NCBI GenBank assembly: GCA_003987775.1
Contig: RXJD01000009.1
Coordinates: 149,884-213,883, forward strand
Direction of reading: 5' to 3'
DNA from: Mycobacterium sp.
Lineage (GTDB): Bacteria; Actinomycetota; Actinomycetes; Mycobacteriales; Mycobacteriaceae
DNA length: 64,000 nt
In this document: piece after piece, positions 35,179 to 45,000 of the stretch
Numbering within the stretch: the stretch's first letter is position 1
Layout: every line of letters begins with the position of its first letter
The notes under the pieces: generated by a model
The model's database searches: none
Seen by the model: the letters and a program-made list of their open reading frames with translations, nothing else
What the model was told of the DNA's origin: nothing
Made by a program: the position numbers and the translations under genes

Positions 35179-35481
35179 TTATTCGCCCGGCTCCTTGAGT
35201 TCTGCCTGCCATCGAGCGCGGCGCTGTTCTTCGCTCGCCTCCCACCATGGCGGTGAACCACGCTCCCCCAGAGCAACTTTCGTAGCATTGACACCCGCGC
35301 GGGCGGTCGACTCCGCAGGCGTTCCCTTGGTGCGACGCACCTCCCGGCGCCAGGCCATCAATATCCGGACGAGCTCTTGCCTGCGATCGTCGGGAATCGA
35401 CGGATCCGTTGCGCGCCATTTGCGACCGTCAACGACGATGTAGTGCCCGTCATCGGTGGGTTCGGGTGCTCGATTGGAAAT
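35179..35481 (-). CDS. Small conserved basic protein, probably initiated at ATT
   Basis: The frame is open for 100 codons from 35481 to a TAA at 35179, but the first ATG is at 35361, which would lose a strongly patterned N-terminal part (DDGHYIVVDGRKWRATDPSI, then PDDRRQELVRILM). No ATG or GTG, and no TTG other than the one next to that ATG, lies in front. The codon at 35479-35481 is ATT and has a perfect AGGAG six bases before it, with an in-frame TAG upstream of that. ATT initiation therefore explains the gene best. The protein is rich in Arg, Trp and Glu (PPWWEASEEQRRARWQAEL) and without membrane segments. The function is unknown. Confidence 0.65.
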   Translation of the reverse strand: MSNRAPEPTDDGHYIVVDGRKWRATDPSIPDDRRQELVRILMAWRREVRRTKGTPAESTARAGVNATKVALGERGSPPWWEASEEQRRARWQAELKEPGE

Positions 35482-35653
35482 GCGCCACTCCTATCAGCCG
35501 ACACTCTGGATACCCACCGCCATCGGGGCGGACACCGAACGCCTGAAGCTCCGCCGCGGCCTTCGAGCACCAAACAGTGTCTTTGGTCCTTCGGCTTGCA
35601 TCTCTTCGGCCCTGATAGTCACTACCGCGCTGAGTGATGCTGCGGGTGGGTAA

Positions 35654-36577
35654 ATGGCCGATCAGAAAAGAGCCGACATGTGGCATCCACCACGCGGCGC
35701 GATCCTGGTATGCGTTGATGGCTCGGCCGCGGCGCTGGGTGCCGTCCGATGGGCGGCTCGCGATGCGGTGCTGCGGGGCGCCCCTTTGGCTCTGGTCCAC
35801 ATCTCCGACGCCGCCTTGCCGGAGTGGTTCGAGATCGCCGCGCCGCCCGGCTTCAGGCAATGGCAGGGGCAGCGGGCCCGCGATTTCATCGCGACGGCGA
35901 TCACGGTCGCCGAGGAGTGCACTGCGGCGTCGGGACCCGTGCAGATCGATAGCCAGGTGTTCAATTCGGCCATCGTCCCGACGCTCGTGGGCCTCTCCGC
36001 AGAGGTGGAGATGCTCGTGGTCGGCCACCGCGGACATGGCGGTGTGTTGGCCGGTGGCGGCCTGGGCTCGGTGAGTTCGGCACTGGTCTACCACGCGCAT
36101 TGTGCGGTCGCCGTGACCCACGACGATCAAACCGTGAACGGCCATGTCGCACGGGCGCCGGTGTTGGTGGGCATCGATGGCTCACCGGCATCGGAAGCGG
36201 CGACGGCCATTGCATTTTCGGAAGCATCGCGTCGAGGTGTCGCCCTCATGGCCTTGCACGTGTGGACCGAACCCTGGGTTTCCGGCTACTGGGGATCGTT
36301 CCAGGACGCGACGTGGGACGCTCGGCTATCCGAGGAGGAGGAGAGCCTCGCTGAGCGGCTGGCCGGTTGGCCCGAACGCTATCCGGAGGTGCCGATCCGG
36401 CGCATCATCGAAATTGGCGATCCCGCAAGGTGTTTGATCGAGGCTTCCAAGCAGGCACAGCTGCTCGTGGTCGGCAGCCACGGCTGCAGCTGGTTCCGCG
36501 GCAAGCTGCTGGGATCGGTCGGGGCGGCGGCCGTCAGCAGGGCGAAGGTGCCCGTGATCGTCGCGCGTCAGTCCTGA
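35654..36577 (+). CDS. Universal stress protein, two USP domains
   Basis: A 307-residue tandem universal stress protein. Each half starts with a strand carrying an Asp (ILVCVDGSAAAL; VLVGIDGSPASE) and ends with the ATP-binding pattern (VVGHRGHGGVLAGGGLGS; VVGSHGCSWFRGKLLGSV). These proteins bind ATP and modulate growth and stress survival in mycobacteria. No convincing DosR box was seen upstream. It converges on the crotonase gene with 17 bases between. Confidence 0.92.
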   Translation: MADQKRADMWHPPRGAILVCVDGSAAALGAVRWAARDAVLRGAPLALVHISDAALPEWFEIAAPPGFRQWQGQRARDFIATAITVAEECTAASGPVQIDSQVFNSAIVPTLVGLSAEVEMLVVGHRGHGGVLAGGGLGSVSSALVYHAHCAVAVTHDDQTVNGHVARAPVLVGIDGSPASEAATAIAFSEASRRGVALMALHVWTEPWVSGYWGSFQDATWDARLSEEEESLAERLAGWPERYPEVPIRRIIEIGDPARCLIEASKQAQLLVVGSHGCSWFRGKLLGSVGAAAVSRAKVPVIVARQS

Positions 36578-36594
36578 ATGCCAGATGGCTCACG

Positions 36595-37398
36595 CTAAGC
36601 CGGGTTGGCGAAAACCGGCCGCTCCCCGGACATTCCAGCGACCACAGCAGCGATTTGGTTGGGCGAGCCGATCAGTCCGGTTTGCAACTCTGATTCGAGC
36701 GCGAGAGCAGCCGCGGGGTCATTGCTGACCCAGGTCTCGTCGTACAAGCGCTTCGCGGCACGGACGGCATGCGGCGACTTCTGCGCGATCTCGTCCGCGA
36801 GCGCCAGCGCCGCCGACAACGGGTCCTCGGCGGTTCGGGTGACCAAGCCGAGCTCGGAACCCTCACTGCCGGAAACGATGCGGCCAGTGAACGTCAACTC
36901 TTTCGCGACGTCGATAGGTAGGAGTCTCGGCAACGTCTGTGTGATTCCCATGTCGGGAACGAGGCCCCACTTGATCTCCATGACGCTCAGCTTCGCGTCC
37001 GGCGCGGCGATGCGGATGTCGGCGCCGAGCGCGATCTGCAGACCGCCGCCGAAGCAGTTGCCGTGGATCGCGGCGATGACTGGCGCCGGTACCAGCGACC
37101 AGTCGTAGCTCACGCGCTGGGCGAGGTTCGCCGGCCCGTCTCCGTCTCGGGTCAACAAGACGCCCGTGCCTCGTTCGCCGCCCATGAAACTTGCCACGTC
37201 CAGGCCTGAGCAGAAGCTCTTGCCCTCGCCGTGCAGCACGACCGCGCGGACCGAGGTATCACGTCGGAGCTGCGCGGCGGCATCCACCAGGCCATCGAAC
37301 ATCGCCTGATCGAGCGCATTGTGCTTGTCGGCGCGCACCATCGTTGCCGTTGCCACACCGTTGTCTGCGATCCGAACCCGGACTCTGTCTTCGCTCAC
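36595..37398 (-). CDS. Enoyl-CoA hydratase/isomerase (crotonase) family protein
   Basis: Encodes 267 residues from a GTG at 37398 (VSEDRVRVRIADNG; a TTG three codons upstream is also possible). The oxyanion-hole segments are GEGKSFCSGLD and AIHGNCFGGGLQIALGAD. The second half has VMEIKWGLVPDMGITQTLPR, with Glu and Asp in the usual acid/base area. This is the form seen in many mycobacterial EchA proteins of unassigned beta-oxidation step. No neighbouring fatty-acid genes define a substrate. Confidence 0.9.
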   Translation of the reverse strand: MSEDRVRVRIADNGVATATMVRADKHNALDQAMFDGLVDAAAQLRRDTSVRAVVLHGEGKSFCSGLDVASFMGGERGTGVLLTRDGDGPANLAQRVSYDWSLVPAPVIAAIHGNCFGGGLQIALGADIRIAAPDAKLSVMEIKWGLVPDMGITQTLPRLLPIDVAKELTFTGRIVSGSEGSELGLVTRTAEDPLSAALALADEIAQKSPHAVRAAKRLYDETWVSNDPAAALALESELQTGLIGSPNQIAAVVAGMSGERPVFANPA

Positions 37399-37449
37399 GA
37401 AGAGCAATCTATCGCGGGCGCCAAACTCAGCGCGCCGGCCGGGACCGCG

Positions 37450-38283
37450 CTAGGTGGCGGGGCGGTAGCGCGCCTCGGCGAACGAGAACAATCCGTAGGC
37501 GAAGAGGCCGACGGCAATCAGCCAGAGGACCAGCGGTCCCCAGCTCTGGCCGGCGAGTTCGGCCAACAGCCCGGACAATCCTTTGGCGTTCTTCGGGTCG
37601 AACGTCAGTCCCGCGACGACGAAGAAGAAGCCGACGCCGATGGCCACCAATCCGCTGCCCACGTAACCCGCCCGGCCCAGCGCTTCGATGACCTTGCGCT
37701 TGTCCTGGCTCAGGCCTCCGGTGCGCTTCATGAACTCGCAGTTGATGGCGTGCTTGTAGATCTCGTAGCCACCGAAGCCGATGGCGGCGAGGCCGACGAT
37801 CAGCACGATCCACCGTCCGCCGGGCAGGCCCATGACCACCCCGGCGGCATGCTCCTGGCCCTCGCCACCACCGGCGCCGGGGACCGCACCGGCATCGCCG
37901 CCCCAGTTCGCGATGAGAATCGACAGCGACGCCAGCGCCGCACCGCTGTAGAGAACGCCCTTGCCCGCGTATTTGGCCCGATGGCTGCCGTCGGACCCTT
38001 CGATCGGATCACCGGAGACGGCCTGGCTGAATTTCCACACCACCAGCGCGATCAAAGCCACCGTCAAGGCGATCAGCAGGAACTTGCCGAACGGCGCCTG
38101 CGCGACGGTCTGGATCGCCCCGGTCTTACTGGCGCCGGCCGAGGAGCCATCACCCATCGCGACCTTGATCGCCAGGAAGCCCAAGAGCGCATACAGCGCT
38201 CCCTTACCGATCAGGCCCACCCTCGCGACCTTGGATCTGACGTCACCCGCATGCCTCTGTGCACTGACAGTAGTTCTGCTCAT
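37450..38283 (-). CDS. DUF1206 integral membrane protein
   Basis: A 277-residue membrane protein with about six hydrophobic helices arranged as three repeated pairs, each pair opening with a Gly/Arg-rich turn (ARVGLIGKGALYALLGFLAI; AKYAGKGVLYSGAALASL; LGRAGYVGSGLVAIGVGF). This threefold repeat is the mark of DUF1206 proteins. The function is unknown. The ATG at 38283 begins MSRTTVSAQRHAGDVRSK; a longer frame upstream lacks the pattern. Confidence 0.88.
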   Translation of the reverse strand: MSRTTVSAQRHAGDVRSKVARVGLIGKGALYALLGFLAIKVAMGDGSSAGASKTGAIQTVAQAPFGKFLLIALTVALIALVVWKFSQAVSGDPIEGSDGSHRAKYAGKGVLYSGAALASLSILIANWGGDAGAVPGAGGGEGQEHAAGVVMGLPGGRWIVLIVGLAAIGFGGYEIYKHAINCEFMKRTGGLSQDKRKVIEALGRAGYVGSGLVAIGVGFFFVVAGLTFDPKNAKGLSGLLAELAGQSWGPLVLWLIAVGLFAYGLFSFAEARYRPAT

Positions 38284-38402
38284 CGCGTACTCGCCTCCGC
38301 CTAGTGGACCGCTGTGCAATAAGCGATTACCCACCGCGAAGGCGCGCGACGCGCACCCGCGTCAATTCATGCGAGTTGGCACAGCCCCGGTCCCGAAGAG
38401 CG

Positions 38403-38618
38403 CTACGACCCGGTGCCCCGTTCGGACGGGCCACCTTCGCCCGGATCGCGCCCGGCAGCGCGCTCGCTCCGGCGGTTGTCATTGAGCTGCTGAATGACGC
38501 TTTGCGTGTCGCTGTCGCGCAGCCCGAAGTCCTTGCAGGCCGAGCGGATCTCGGCCTCGGTGAACATCGGCACGGGCGCCTTGTCCCCCCAGCCCCAGTT
38601 GGGTCGGTCTTCGTTCAA
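38403..38618 (-). CDS. Small hypothetical protein
   Basis: A 71-residue hydrophilic protein from a TTG start (MNEDRPNWGWGDKAPVPMFT; then EAEIRSACKDFGLRDSD). The central part would form one or two helices; the tail is Gly/Arg/Glu-rich and disordered. No family recognised. It lies between the DUF1206 gene and a secreted protein gene, 119 bases upstream of the former on the same strand. Confidence 0.5.
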   Translation of the reverse strand: MNEDRPNWGWGDKAPVPMFTEAEIRSACKDFGLRDSDTQSVIQQLNDNRRSERAAGRDPGEGGPSERGTGS

Positions 38619-38783
38619 CGGAACTCCACAGCCACCGATTGCTCCTTCGGGTGTCGTCCGACGTTACGACCAAGATATGCGCCTGACCTACGCAAGGTCT
38701 TCTTGGGAGGCCCGGCCCTGCGCAAGAGTTCCGCAAGGCGTCAGGCGCACGCTGTGGTGACCAACGACGAGAGAGATCGCAAC

Positions 38784-39095
38784 ATGAGCCGACGAATCGC
38801 GGCACTCGCGTCCGCTATGTTGACCGGCTGTGGCGTGGGGCTGGCCGCCCCGGCCCAGGCGGGACCCTTACCACCACACACCTGGTGCCCAGGCAACTCG
38901 ATGGTGTACTCCCGCTACGACATGTCGTCGGGACCGGGAGTTGGCTACCGATGGGACATGAATGTCTGCCACACCTGGTACTGGGTCAAGAACTCGGCCG
39001 GCAACGTTCCGTACCAGGGGCAGCTCCCGAGCGACGTGTGGGACGGAGACAATCCGCCCCCCGTCAAAGAGGATTCGTGCGACTTCTGCTCGTAG
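38784..39095 (+). CDS. Small secreted protein
   Basis: A 103-residue protein with an N-terminal signal peptide (MSRRIAALASAMLTGCGVGL, likely cleaved after APAQA; the internal LTGC also resembles a lipobox). The mature part is rich in Trp, Tyr and Pro with four Cys (TWCPGNSMVYSRYDM, NVCHTWYWVK, EDSCDFC). It resembles the many small exported proteins of mycobacteria of unknown role. Confidence 0.72.
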   Translation: MSRRIAALASAMLTGCGVGLAAPAQAGPLPPHTWCPGNSMVYSRYDMSSGPGVGYRWDMNVCHTWYWVKNSAGNVPYQGQLPSDVWDGDNPPPVKEDSCDFCS

Positions 39096-39216
39096 GAAGC
39101 GGCGCTGAGACAATCCCTCACAGCCGTGCTGATCGCGTACTGATAGAAGTTGTTCTACTGCGGCAGGCGTGATCGCTCAGACATGCTCGACGATGTCAGC
39201 TCTCGAAGGGAGCGTG

Positions 39217-40008
39217 ATGAACTGGTACACCGGCAACACCACCTACGACACCGTCGTGACGATAGGTCTGGTCATCGCGGCATTGGTGATCATCGGCGGC
39301 CTGTTCGCGCAGAGTCCTTACGGCCGATTCGGCGCGACGGCGCGCGGGGTGAATCTCAATCCGAAGCTCGGCTGGTGGCTGATGGAGATACCCGCGACCG
39401 TGGTGTTCGCGATTTTCTACCTCACCGGGCCAGGCCGATTCGACGCCACGCCGCTCGTCCTCGCGGCCATCTGGCTCATGCATTACGGCAACCGGGGTTG
39501 GTTCTTCCCGCTCTCGATCAGACAGGTGCCGGGCAAACGCGGCAGCTTCAACATCGTCGTGCTCGCCTTCGGAATGGTGATCACCACGATGCACGGCTAC
39601 CTCAATGGCGCGTTCTTCAGCCACGACTACAAGCACCAGTACGGCTCCGATTGGTTGACCGATCCACGGTTTCTGGTCGGGCTGGTGGTCTACCTCAGCG
39701 GATTCATCCTGCTGGTCCGGTCGGAGTCGATCGTGCGCAACCTGCGCGACAAGGCGAACCCGGGCGCAACCGAGTACAAGATCCCGTACGGCGGGGGGTT
39801 CCGGTTCGTCACCAGCCCGGCATATCTGGGCGAGCTGATCGCATGGGCGGGGTTCGCCCTGCTGACCTGGTCGCTCGCCGGAGTGATCATTTTTCTGATC
39901 ACGGCGGGCAATTTGGTCCCGCGGGCGTTCGCCACTCACAAGTGGTACCAGGAGAAATTCCCTGACTACCCGCCCGAGCGAAAAGCGTTGATACCCGGAC
40001 TGATCTGA
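39217..40008 (+). CDS. Steroid 5-alpha-reductase (SRD5A/TECR) family membrane protein
   Basis: A 263-residue protein with about six membrane helices. The C-terminal half follows the SRD5A family closely: IPYGGGFRFVTSPAYLGELI, then AWAGFALLTWS, NLVPRAFATHKWYQEKFPDY and RKALIPGLI, with the NADPH-binding residues of this family. An Asn-Arg-Gly-Trp-Phe-Phe-Pro segment (NRGWFFPLSI) matches the earlier conserved stretch. The likely reaction is NADPH-dependent reduction of a conjugated C=C in a 3-oxo-steroid or enoyl lipid. The ATG at 39217 is supported by GAAGGGAG. No other steroid genes flank it. Confidence 0.85.
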   Translation: MNWYTGNTTYDTVVTIGLVIAALVIIGGLFAQSPYGRFGATARGVNLNPKLGWWLMEIPATVVFAIFYLTGPGRFDATPLVLAAIWLMHYGNRGWFFPLSIRQVPGKRGSFNIVVLAFGMVITTMHGYLNGAFFSHDYKHQYGSDWLTDPRFLVGLVVYLSGFILLVRSESIVRNLRDKANPGATEYKIPYGGGFRFVTSPAYLGELIAWAGFALLTWSLAGVIIFLITAGNLVPRAFATHKWYQEKFPDYPPERKALIPGLI

Positions 40009-40069
40009 TCAGGTCAACGCTGCGACCGGCGTTTCCGCCGCCGGGAGGACGCTCGCCGACAAGCACGAT

Positions 40070-40135
40070 CTCCGTTCGTCGGCGCTCAACGCCGCGGTGC
40101 GCGCAGGCCACATCAAGGCCAACCCCGGCAGCCCG
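40070..40135 (+). pseudogene. Possible fragment of a tyrosine-integrase core-binding domain
   Basis: Twenty-two codons read LRSSALNAAVRAGHIKANP, which resembles the end of the core-binding domain of phage-type tyrosine integrases (pattern LRxALNxAVRxGLIxxNP). There is no start, and no catalytic Arg or Tyr follows. It lies in the 201-base gap before the FKBP gene. The match is short and could be chance. Confidence 0.3.
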
Positions 40136-40209
40136 AGTCCAGCTCCCATGACGCGAGCGTCACCCCCCGTCGACGAGCCCACCGGCGACCATCTGCCAAG
40201 GTGGTGAGC

Positions 40210-40584
40210 ATGACTGCACAGAAGCCCGAGATCGATTTCCCCGGCGGCGAGCCGCCCACCGACCTGATCATCACCGACGTCGTCGAGGGCGACGGCGCGG
40301 AGGCGACCTCCGGTAAGACGGTGGTCGTGCACTACGTCGGCGTGGCTCACTCCACCGGCGAGGAGTTCGACGCTTCTTATAACCGCGGTGACCCGTTGAC
40401 GTTCCAACTCGGCGTCGGCCAGGTCATCCAGGGCTGGGACCGGGGCGTGCAGGGCATGAAGGTCGGCGGTCGCCGGCAGCTGCACATCCCCGCCCACCTC
40501 GCCTACGGCGACCGTGGCGCCGGCGGCGTCATCAAGCCCGGCGAGTCGCTGATCTTCGTGGTCGACCTGCTCGACGTCAGGTAG
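40210..40584 (+). CDS. FKBP-type peptidyl-prolyl cis-trans isomerase
   Basis: A 124-residue cytosolic single-domain FKBP. The core motifs are VVVHYVGVAHSTGEEFDASY, GVGQVIQGWDRGVQGMKVGG, and RRQLHIPAHLAYGDRGAGGV, with the conserved Trp, Tyr, Phe and Asp of the active pocket. It catalyses proline isomerisation in protein folding. The ATG at 40210 follows GGTGG; two upstream GTGs in frame are alternatives. It stands alone. Confidence 0.94.
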   Translation: MTAQKPEIDFPGGEPPTDLIITDVVEGDGAEATSGKTVVVHYVGVAHSTGEEFDASYNRGDPLTFQLGVGQVIQGWDRGVQGMKVGGRRQLHIPAHLAYGDRGAGGVIKPGESLIFVVDLLDVR

Positions 40585-40673
40585 CCGCGACCAAGGCTGG
40601 CTGGCGTGGACCGAGTCGGGAGTCTTGCAGCGGCCCACCCGCGCTGAAGCGTCGTGGTGCAATGCTATTGGTA

Positions 40674-41903
40674 TCAGACGTAGCGGTTGCGGCCCGCGAG
40701 GGCGCCCATCGTCATCTGCAGTGCGTAGATCACCAGCACGAAGATCCACGGCACGGTCCAGCCGCTGGTGACGTCATGAAGCAGCCCGAAGAGGAACGGG
40801 CCGACGCCGGCAAGCAGGTAACCAAAGCCCTGCGCCATCCCTGACAACTGCGCGGTGTCCTCGGTGGTGCGAGCGCGTAGCGCAATCACGGTAAGCGCCA
40901 ACGAGAAGACGCTCATACCCAAGCCGACGAGCACACTCCACAACAGCGGCGCCGCAGCCGGATTGATCAGCAAACCTACGACTCCGACAAGTCCGATGAC
41001 ACCCAGCGCAACGATCCAGCCGCTCTGGCTGCCGGATCGAGCTGCCATCGGCGCGAGGAAAATGCTGATCGGCACGGCGATCAGCGACATCAGGCCGACA
41101 AGCATCCCCGCGGTCGCCTTGGGCACACCGCCGTCGATGAACACCTCGGGCAGCCAGCCCAACATGATGTATGCGAGTGTGGACTGGAAGCCGAAGAACA
41201 GAGTTACCATCCACGCCAAGCGATTTCGTAGCAGCGATCCGCCCGTGGGACGGGCCGGCAGCTCGGCAGAGCTCACTCGCCGGGCACCCACAAGCCACGC
41301 GATCAGGGCCAGCAGCGCGAGGGCGGCCCAGCCGCCGAGCGCGCCACGCCAACTACCGAACGCCGACTCCATCGGCGGTGTCAGCGCCGACCCCATCGCG
41401 CCGCCACCCTGCAGGGCAGCGGTGTAAATGCCCGTCATCACCCCGATCTGAGCGGGGAACGACCCCTTGATGACCACCGGGATCAACACGTTGATCAATG
41501 CGATGCCGCCGGTGGCCACCACAGTGCCCGAGATCACAACGGAGGGTCCGTCGAGTACGCGCAACAGCAGGCCGACAACCAGTGTCACCAACGCGGCGCT
41601 GATGGCGTGCTGCAGTCCGATCCGGCGGGCCAGCCACGGCGCAGCGAGTCCCGCGGCGGCAAAACACAGTCCGGGCAGCGTGGTAAGCACTCCGGCCCAG
41701 GTGGCCGACGCGCCAAGCGATTCGCGCATCACTCCGAGAAGCGGCCCCACGCTGGTAAGCGCGGGTCGCAGGTTCAGCGCCGTAAGCACCACCGCGGCGA
41801 TCAGCAGGCCACCGCCCGCTACCTTGACGGCCGGGCGGATCTCGTCAACAGTGGCTGCGCCGTAATCGGCTTCGGCGCGCATGTCTGCCACTTCACAACT
41901 CAT
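40674..41903 (-). CDS. MFS transporter, CynX/NimT family
   Basis: About 409 residues with twelve hydrophobic helices. The first helix region ALNLRPALTSVGPLLGVMRE is the signature of the CynX/NimT (cyanate/2-nitroimidazole) group of major facilitator exporters. The ATG at 41903 (MSCEVADMRAE) is chosen; ATGs at 41933 and 41882 are possible. A remnant of a GntR-type regulator gene lies immediately upstream on the other strand, the usual partner of such transporters. The substrate is unknown. Confidence 0.88.
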   Translation of the reverse strand: MSCEVADMRAEADYGAATVDEIRPAVKVAGGGLLIAAVVLTALNLRPALTSVGPLLGVMRESLGASATWAGVLTTLPGLCFAAAGLAAPWLARRIGLQHAISAALVTLVVGLLLRVLDGPSVVISGTVVATGGIALINVLIPVVIKGSFPAQIGVMTGIYTAALQGGGAMGSALTPPMESAFGSWRGALGGWAALALLALIAWLVGARRVSSAELPARPTGGSLLRNRLAWMVTLFFGFQSTLAYIMLGWLPEVFIDGGVPKATAGMLVGLMSLIAVPISIFLAPMAARSGSQSGWIVALGVIGLVGVVGLLINPAAAPLLWSVLVGLGMSVFSLALTVIALRARTTEDTAQLSGMAQGFGYLLAGVGPFLFGLLHDVTSGWTVPWIFVLVIYALQMTMGALAGRNRYV

Positions 41904-41941
41904 TGAACTCTTCGGTGAATGAACCATCGGCACGCGTATAC

Positions 41942-42013
41942 CCCGGTGAGCCGAGTCTCAGCGAGGCGCTGGGTGTGGACCGCAGCACAGTGCGAGAGGC
42001 GGTGCGCGCCTGA
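41942..42013 (+). pseudogene. Remnant of a GntR-family regulator (helix-turn-helix only)
   Basis: Twenty-three codons read PGEPSLSEALGVDRSTVREA, then VRA and a stop. This matches the GntR recognition helix pattern (PGExLSExxLAEALGVSRTPVREALR). There is no start codon and no effector domain; upstream the frame runs into the promoter of the MFS gene. It is a decayed regulator next to its likely former target. Confidence 0.6.
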
Positions 42014-42031
42014 CACGCGCCGGAACCTGTT

Positions 42032-45000
42032 TCAGCCGGCCCACACATCCTCGACGTAGTGGTCGGATTCGATGAGACCGTTCAGCCAGTTGCGGGCCTG
42101 GGCTTCGTCAGCGCCCGTCCGTGCCCGGTAAATGTCGAGGAACGACCCGCGAACCGCGGGCGCCATCCGTGCGCCGTCACCACAGATGTAGACGTGGGCG
42201 TCCTTGGCCGGGTCACCCAACAGGTTCCAGACGTCGTCGGCGTCCGCGGTGATCCGGTCCTGCACGTAGCGAACCCCGTTTTGCGGCGCCCGAGAGAAGG
42301 CCGGGCGCATCTGCACGATGCCGAGGGCCTCGGCCTGTTCGAACCGGTCTCGGAAGATGTAATCGACCTCCGGGTCACGCACCCCGAAAAAGCACAACGC
42401 AGGCTCCACCGGCGCTCCGGCCTCCTGTGCGGCCAGCCGGTCGCCGAGGAAACCGAGGAACGGCGCGACGCCGGTACCGGCACTGACCAGTATCACGTTC
42501 TTGGCCGGATCGGCACCGGCCCGGAACGCCTGACGGGCCGGGTCAACCCGCGCACGGATGGTTTGTCCTGGTTGAACTGTCGCGAGGTAGTTGGACGCGA
42601 CACCTTTGAACAAACCGCGCCCCGAGCGAGCCGGCGCATCAAGCACGCTGACGACCAGTCCGACCGTGCGTGGTGACCGCAGTGACGACGATGCGATGGA
42701 ATAGTGCCGCGGCACCATGGGGTCGAGCAGTTCGAGAAGTTCGGCGCCGGTGAGAACGCAAGCCGGATATTCGTCGAGGCATTCCAGCACGCTCAGCGGG
42801 CAGCCGTCTGGGGCCTCGGCGAGTTCGGTAAGCCGCTGACGCTCGGCGGGATTGCTGTTGGCCGTCGCGAGACTGCGCAATTGGCTGCTAGTAGCCGGCT
42901 TCTGCAATTCGACGAAGTGCGTCAGCAGTTCTCGAACGCTGACCTCTCGGTCCAGCGCGATGAGCCGTCGTGAGCTGCGCCGCGGGTTGATTGCCAGCCG
43001 CAGTCCCGGGTCGAGGCCCAGTTGGGTCAGAACGGTGTCGACCACCTCGGGCGGGTTGTCGGCCATCACCGTGAGGTGGTCACCCGTTTGGTAGTCGACG
43101 CCGTCGGGAAGTTCCACGCGCACATTGGTTTTGGCTTGCCCAAGCCCGGGGCTGACCAGTTCGGTTCTCTCGACGACCGTCATCGGGATCACCGACGAAC
43201 GTGCGTCCATTGCCGCCGTCACCGGACCCACGATCTGGCGGAGTTCGTAGAGCGGTTCGGCCGCATCCGTGAGCGGGGCGGCGTCGGGGTCACCGAAGCG
43301 TTCCGCCAACGACGACCACAGCGCGGCGGCGAACTCCTCGATCGTGCCGACCATGTCCCCCGAGGTGTCGGCCGCTGCCAGCGGAACCAATCGGTTGGCC
43401 TGCAACTCGCCGAGGCGCTCGTCGATGCGCCGCGGGACCGCCTGGTAGGTGTCGGCCCAATTGTGGTCACCCACCCCAAGGACTGCCACGTTGGGTGTCG
43501 GGTTCAGCGTGGTATCGGTGTCGAGCAGCCAGCTGAGGAAGGCCCGCGCATCGTCAGTCGGCTGCCCGTTATAAGACGAGGCGATGATCACGACGGCCTC
43601 GGCTTCGGGGAAACCACCCGCGGCGTCGTCGAGCGGCGCCACGGTCGTCACGCAGCCTAAAGCCGTTGCATCGTCGGCGAATTGGCGGGCCAGAGCGCGG
43701 CAGGTGCCGAGGTTGGAGCCGTGCAAGATGGCCAGCCTGGTACCGGCCGTGATGGCCGTGGGGTGCTGCGCCGCACTCTGCGCACCGCCCGCCTCAACGC
43801 CGGGTGTGTCGGTCTTGCGGTCCTGTGCGGTGCGCCGGAGGACATCGAGCCGGAAGCCGATCGGCCGGCGGCTGTTCGGCGTTTCCCACTGCGGCACATA
43901 GTGGTAAGCGTCGATGAGTCGATACCGATGTATCACCCGGGCAAGTGCCATGGCGGCCTCGTGCAGCGCGAATTGGCGGCCGATGCAGGATCGCGCACCG
44001 GTTCCGAAAGGTTTGAAGAGCGCCGTCGGCCTGCCCGCCGAGCGTTCGGGAGCGAAGCGGTCGGGATCGAAGAATTCCACATTGTCGCCCCACTGCGGCT
44101 GGCGATGCAATGCGCCGGTGAGTACCGTGACCGCCTCGCCGCGTTTGATCGGGTACTTGCCACCGATCACCGTGTCTTCCAACGCCATTCGATCGAACTG
44201 CAACACCGGTGGGGAAAGTCGCAAAGTTTCCTCGATGACCTGCCGCAGATAGGTCAGCTTGCCGATGTCGTCGTAGCCGGGCAGGTAGTCGTCTTCGGGT
44301 CCGAAAACGGTGTCCACCTCGGCCTGCACCCGATGCAACACCGCCGGACTGCTGACGATGTTGAACAGCGCATTGGGCATCAACTCCGACGTGGTGAGTT
44401 GACCGGCGATCAAAAAGGTCAGGATCTGGTTGCGGATGTTGTCGGTCTGCAGAACCGGATTGCCGTCCGCGTCTCGTTGCAGCATCAGCGCCAACAGGTC
44501 CTCGGACTCACGCCCACCGGATTGATGCTCGGCTATGAGCCCGTCGATGAACGCGTGCAAGGTGACCAATTCCTCGTTGAACACCGGCGTCGCCGCCCCA
44601 GATCCCAACTCACCCATAGCCGTTGTGAAGCTCTGCGGGATCGGAGCCAGGCCCGGGCACTCGAAAGAGTCGAAACGCGAACCGAATCCGGCCAGCGCCA
44701 CGGTGTCCATCGCCAGCTTCTGCAAGTCGTTCGACACATCGACCGGTCCGACTCCCACGCTGGCGTCCCACCGGTCGATCAGCTTGCAGTTGATGTCCAG
44801 CATCGAGCCGTGATACGCGCGCAATCCCGCGTAACTGAAACCCGGCAACAGCACATCGTGCGCCTTTTGCCAGTTGGGCTCGCCGTGGTAGGCCGTGAAC
44901 AGACCGTCACCGGCCAGCGGCCTGACTCGGGCCAGGGTTGCCGTCAGGTTCTTGGCGAACCGGCTTTCGTCGCACAACTCGGTCACGAGTTCCAGCGAGC

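Noticed and set aside
35560-35620. Possible DosR box upstream of the universal stress protein gene
   Set aside because: Only one half-site (GGTCCTTC) is close to consensus; the other half does not match.
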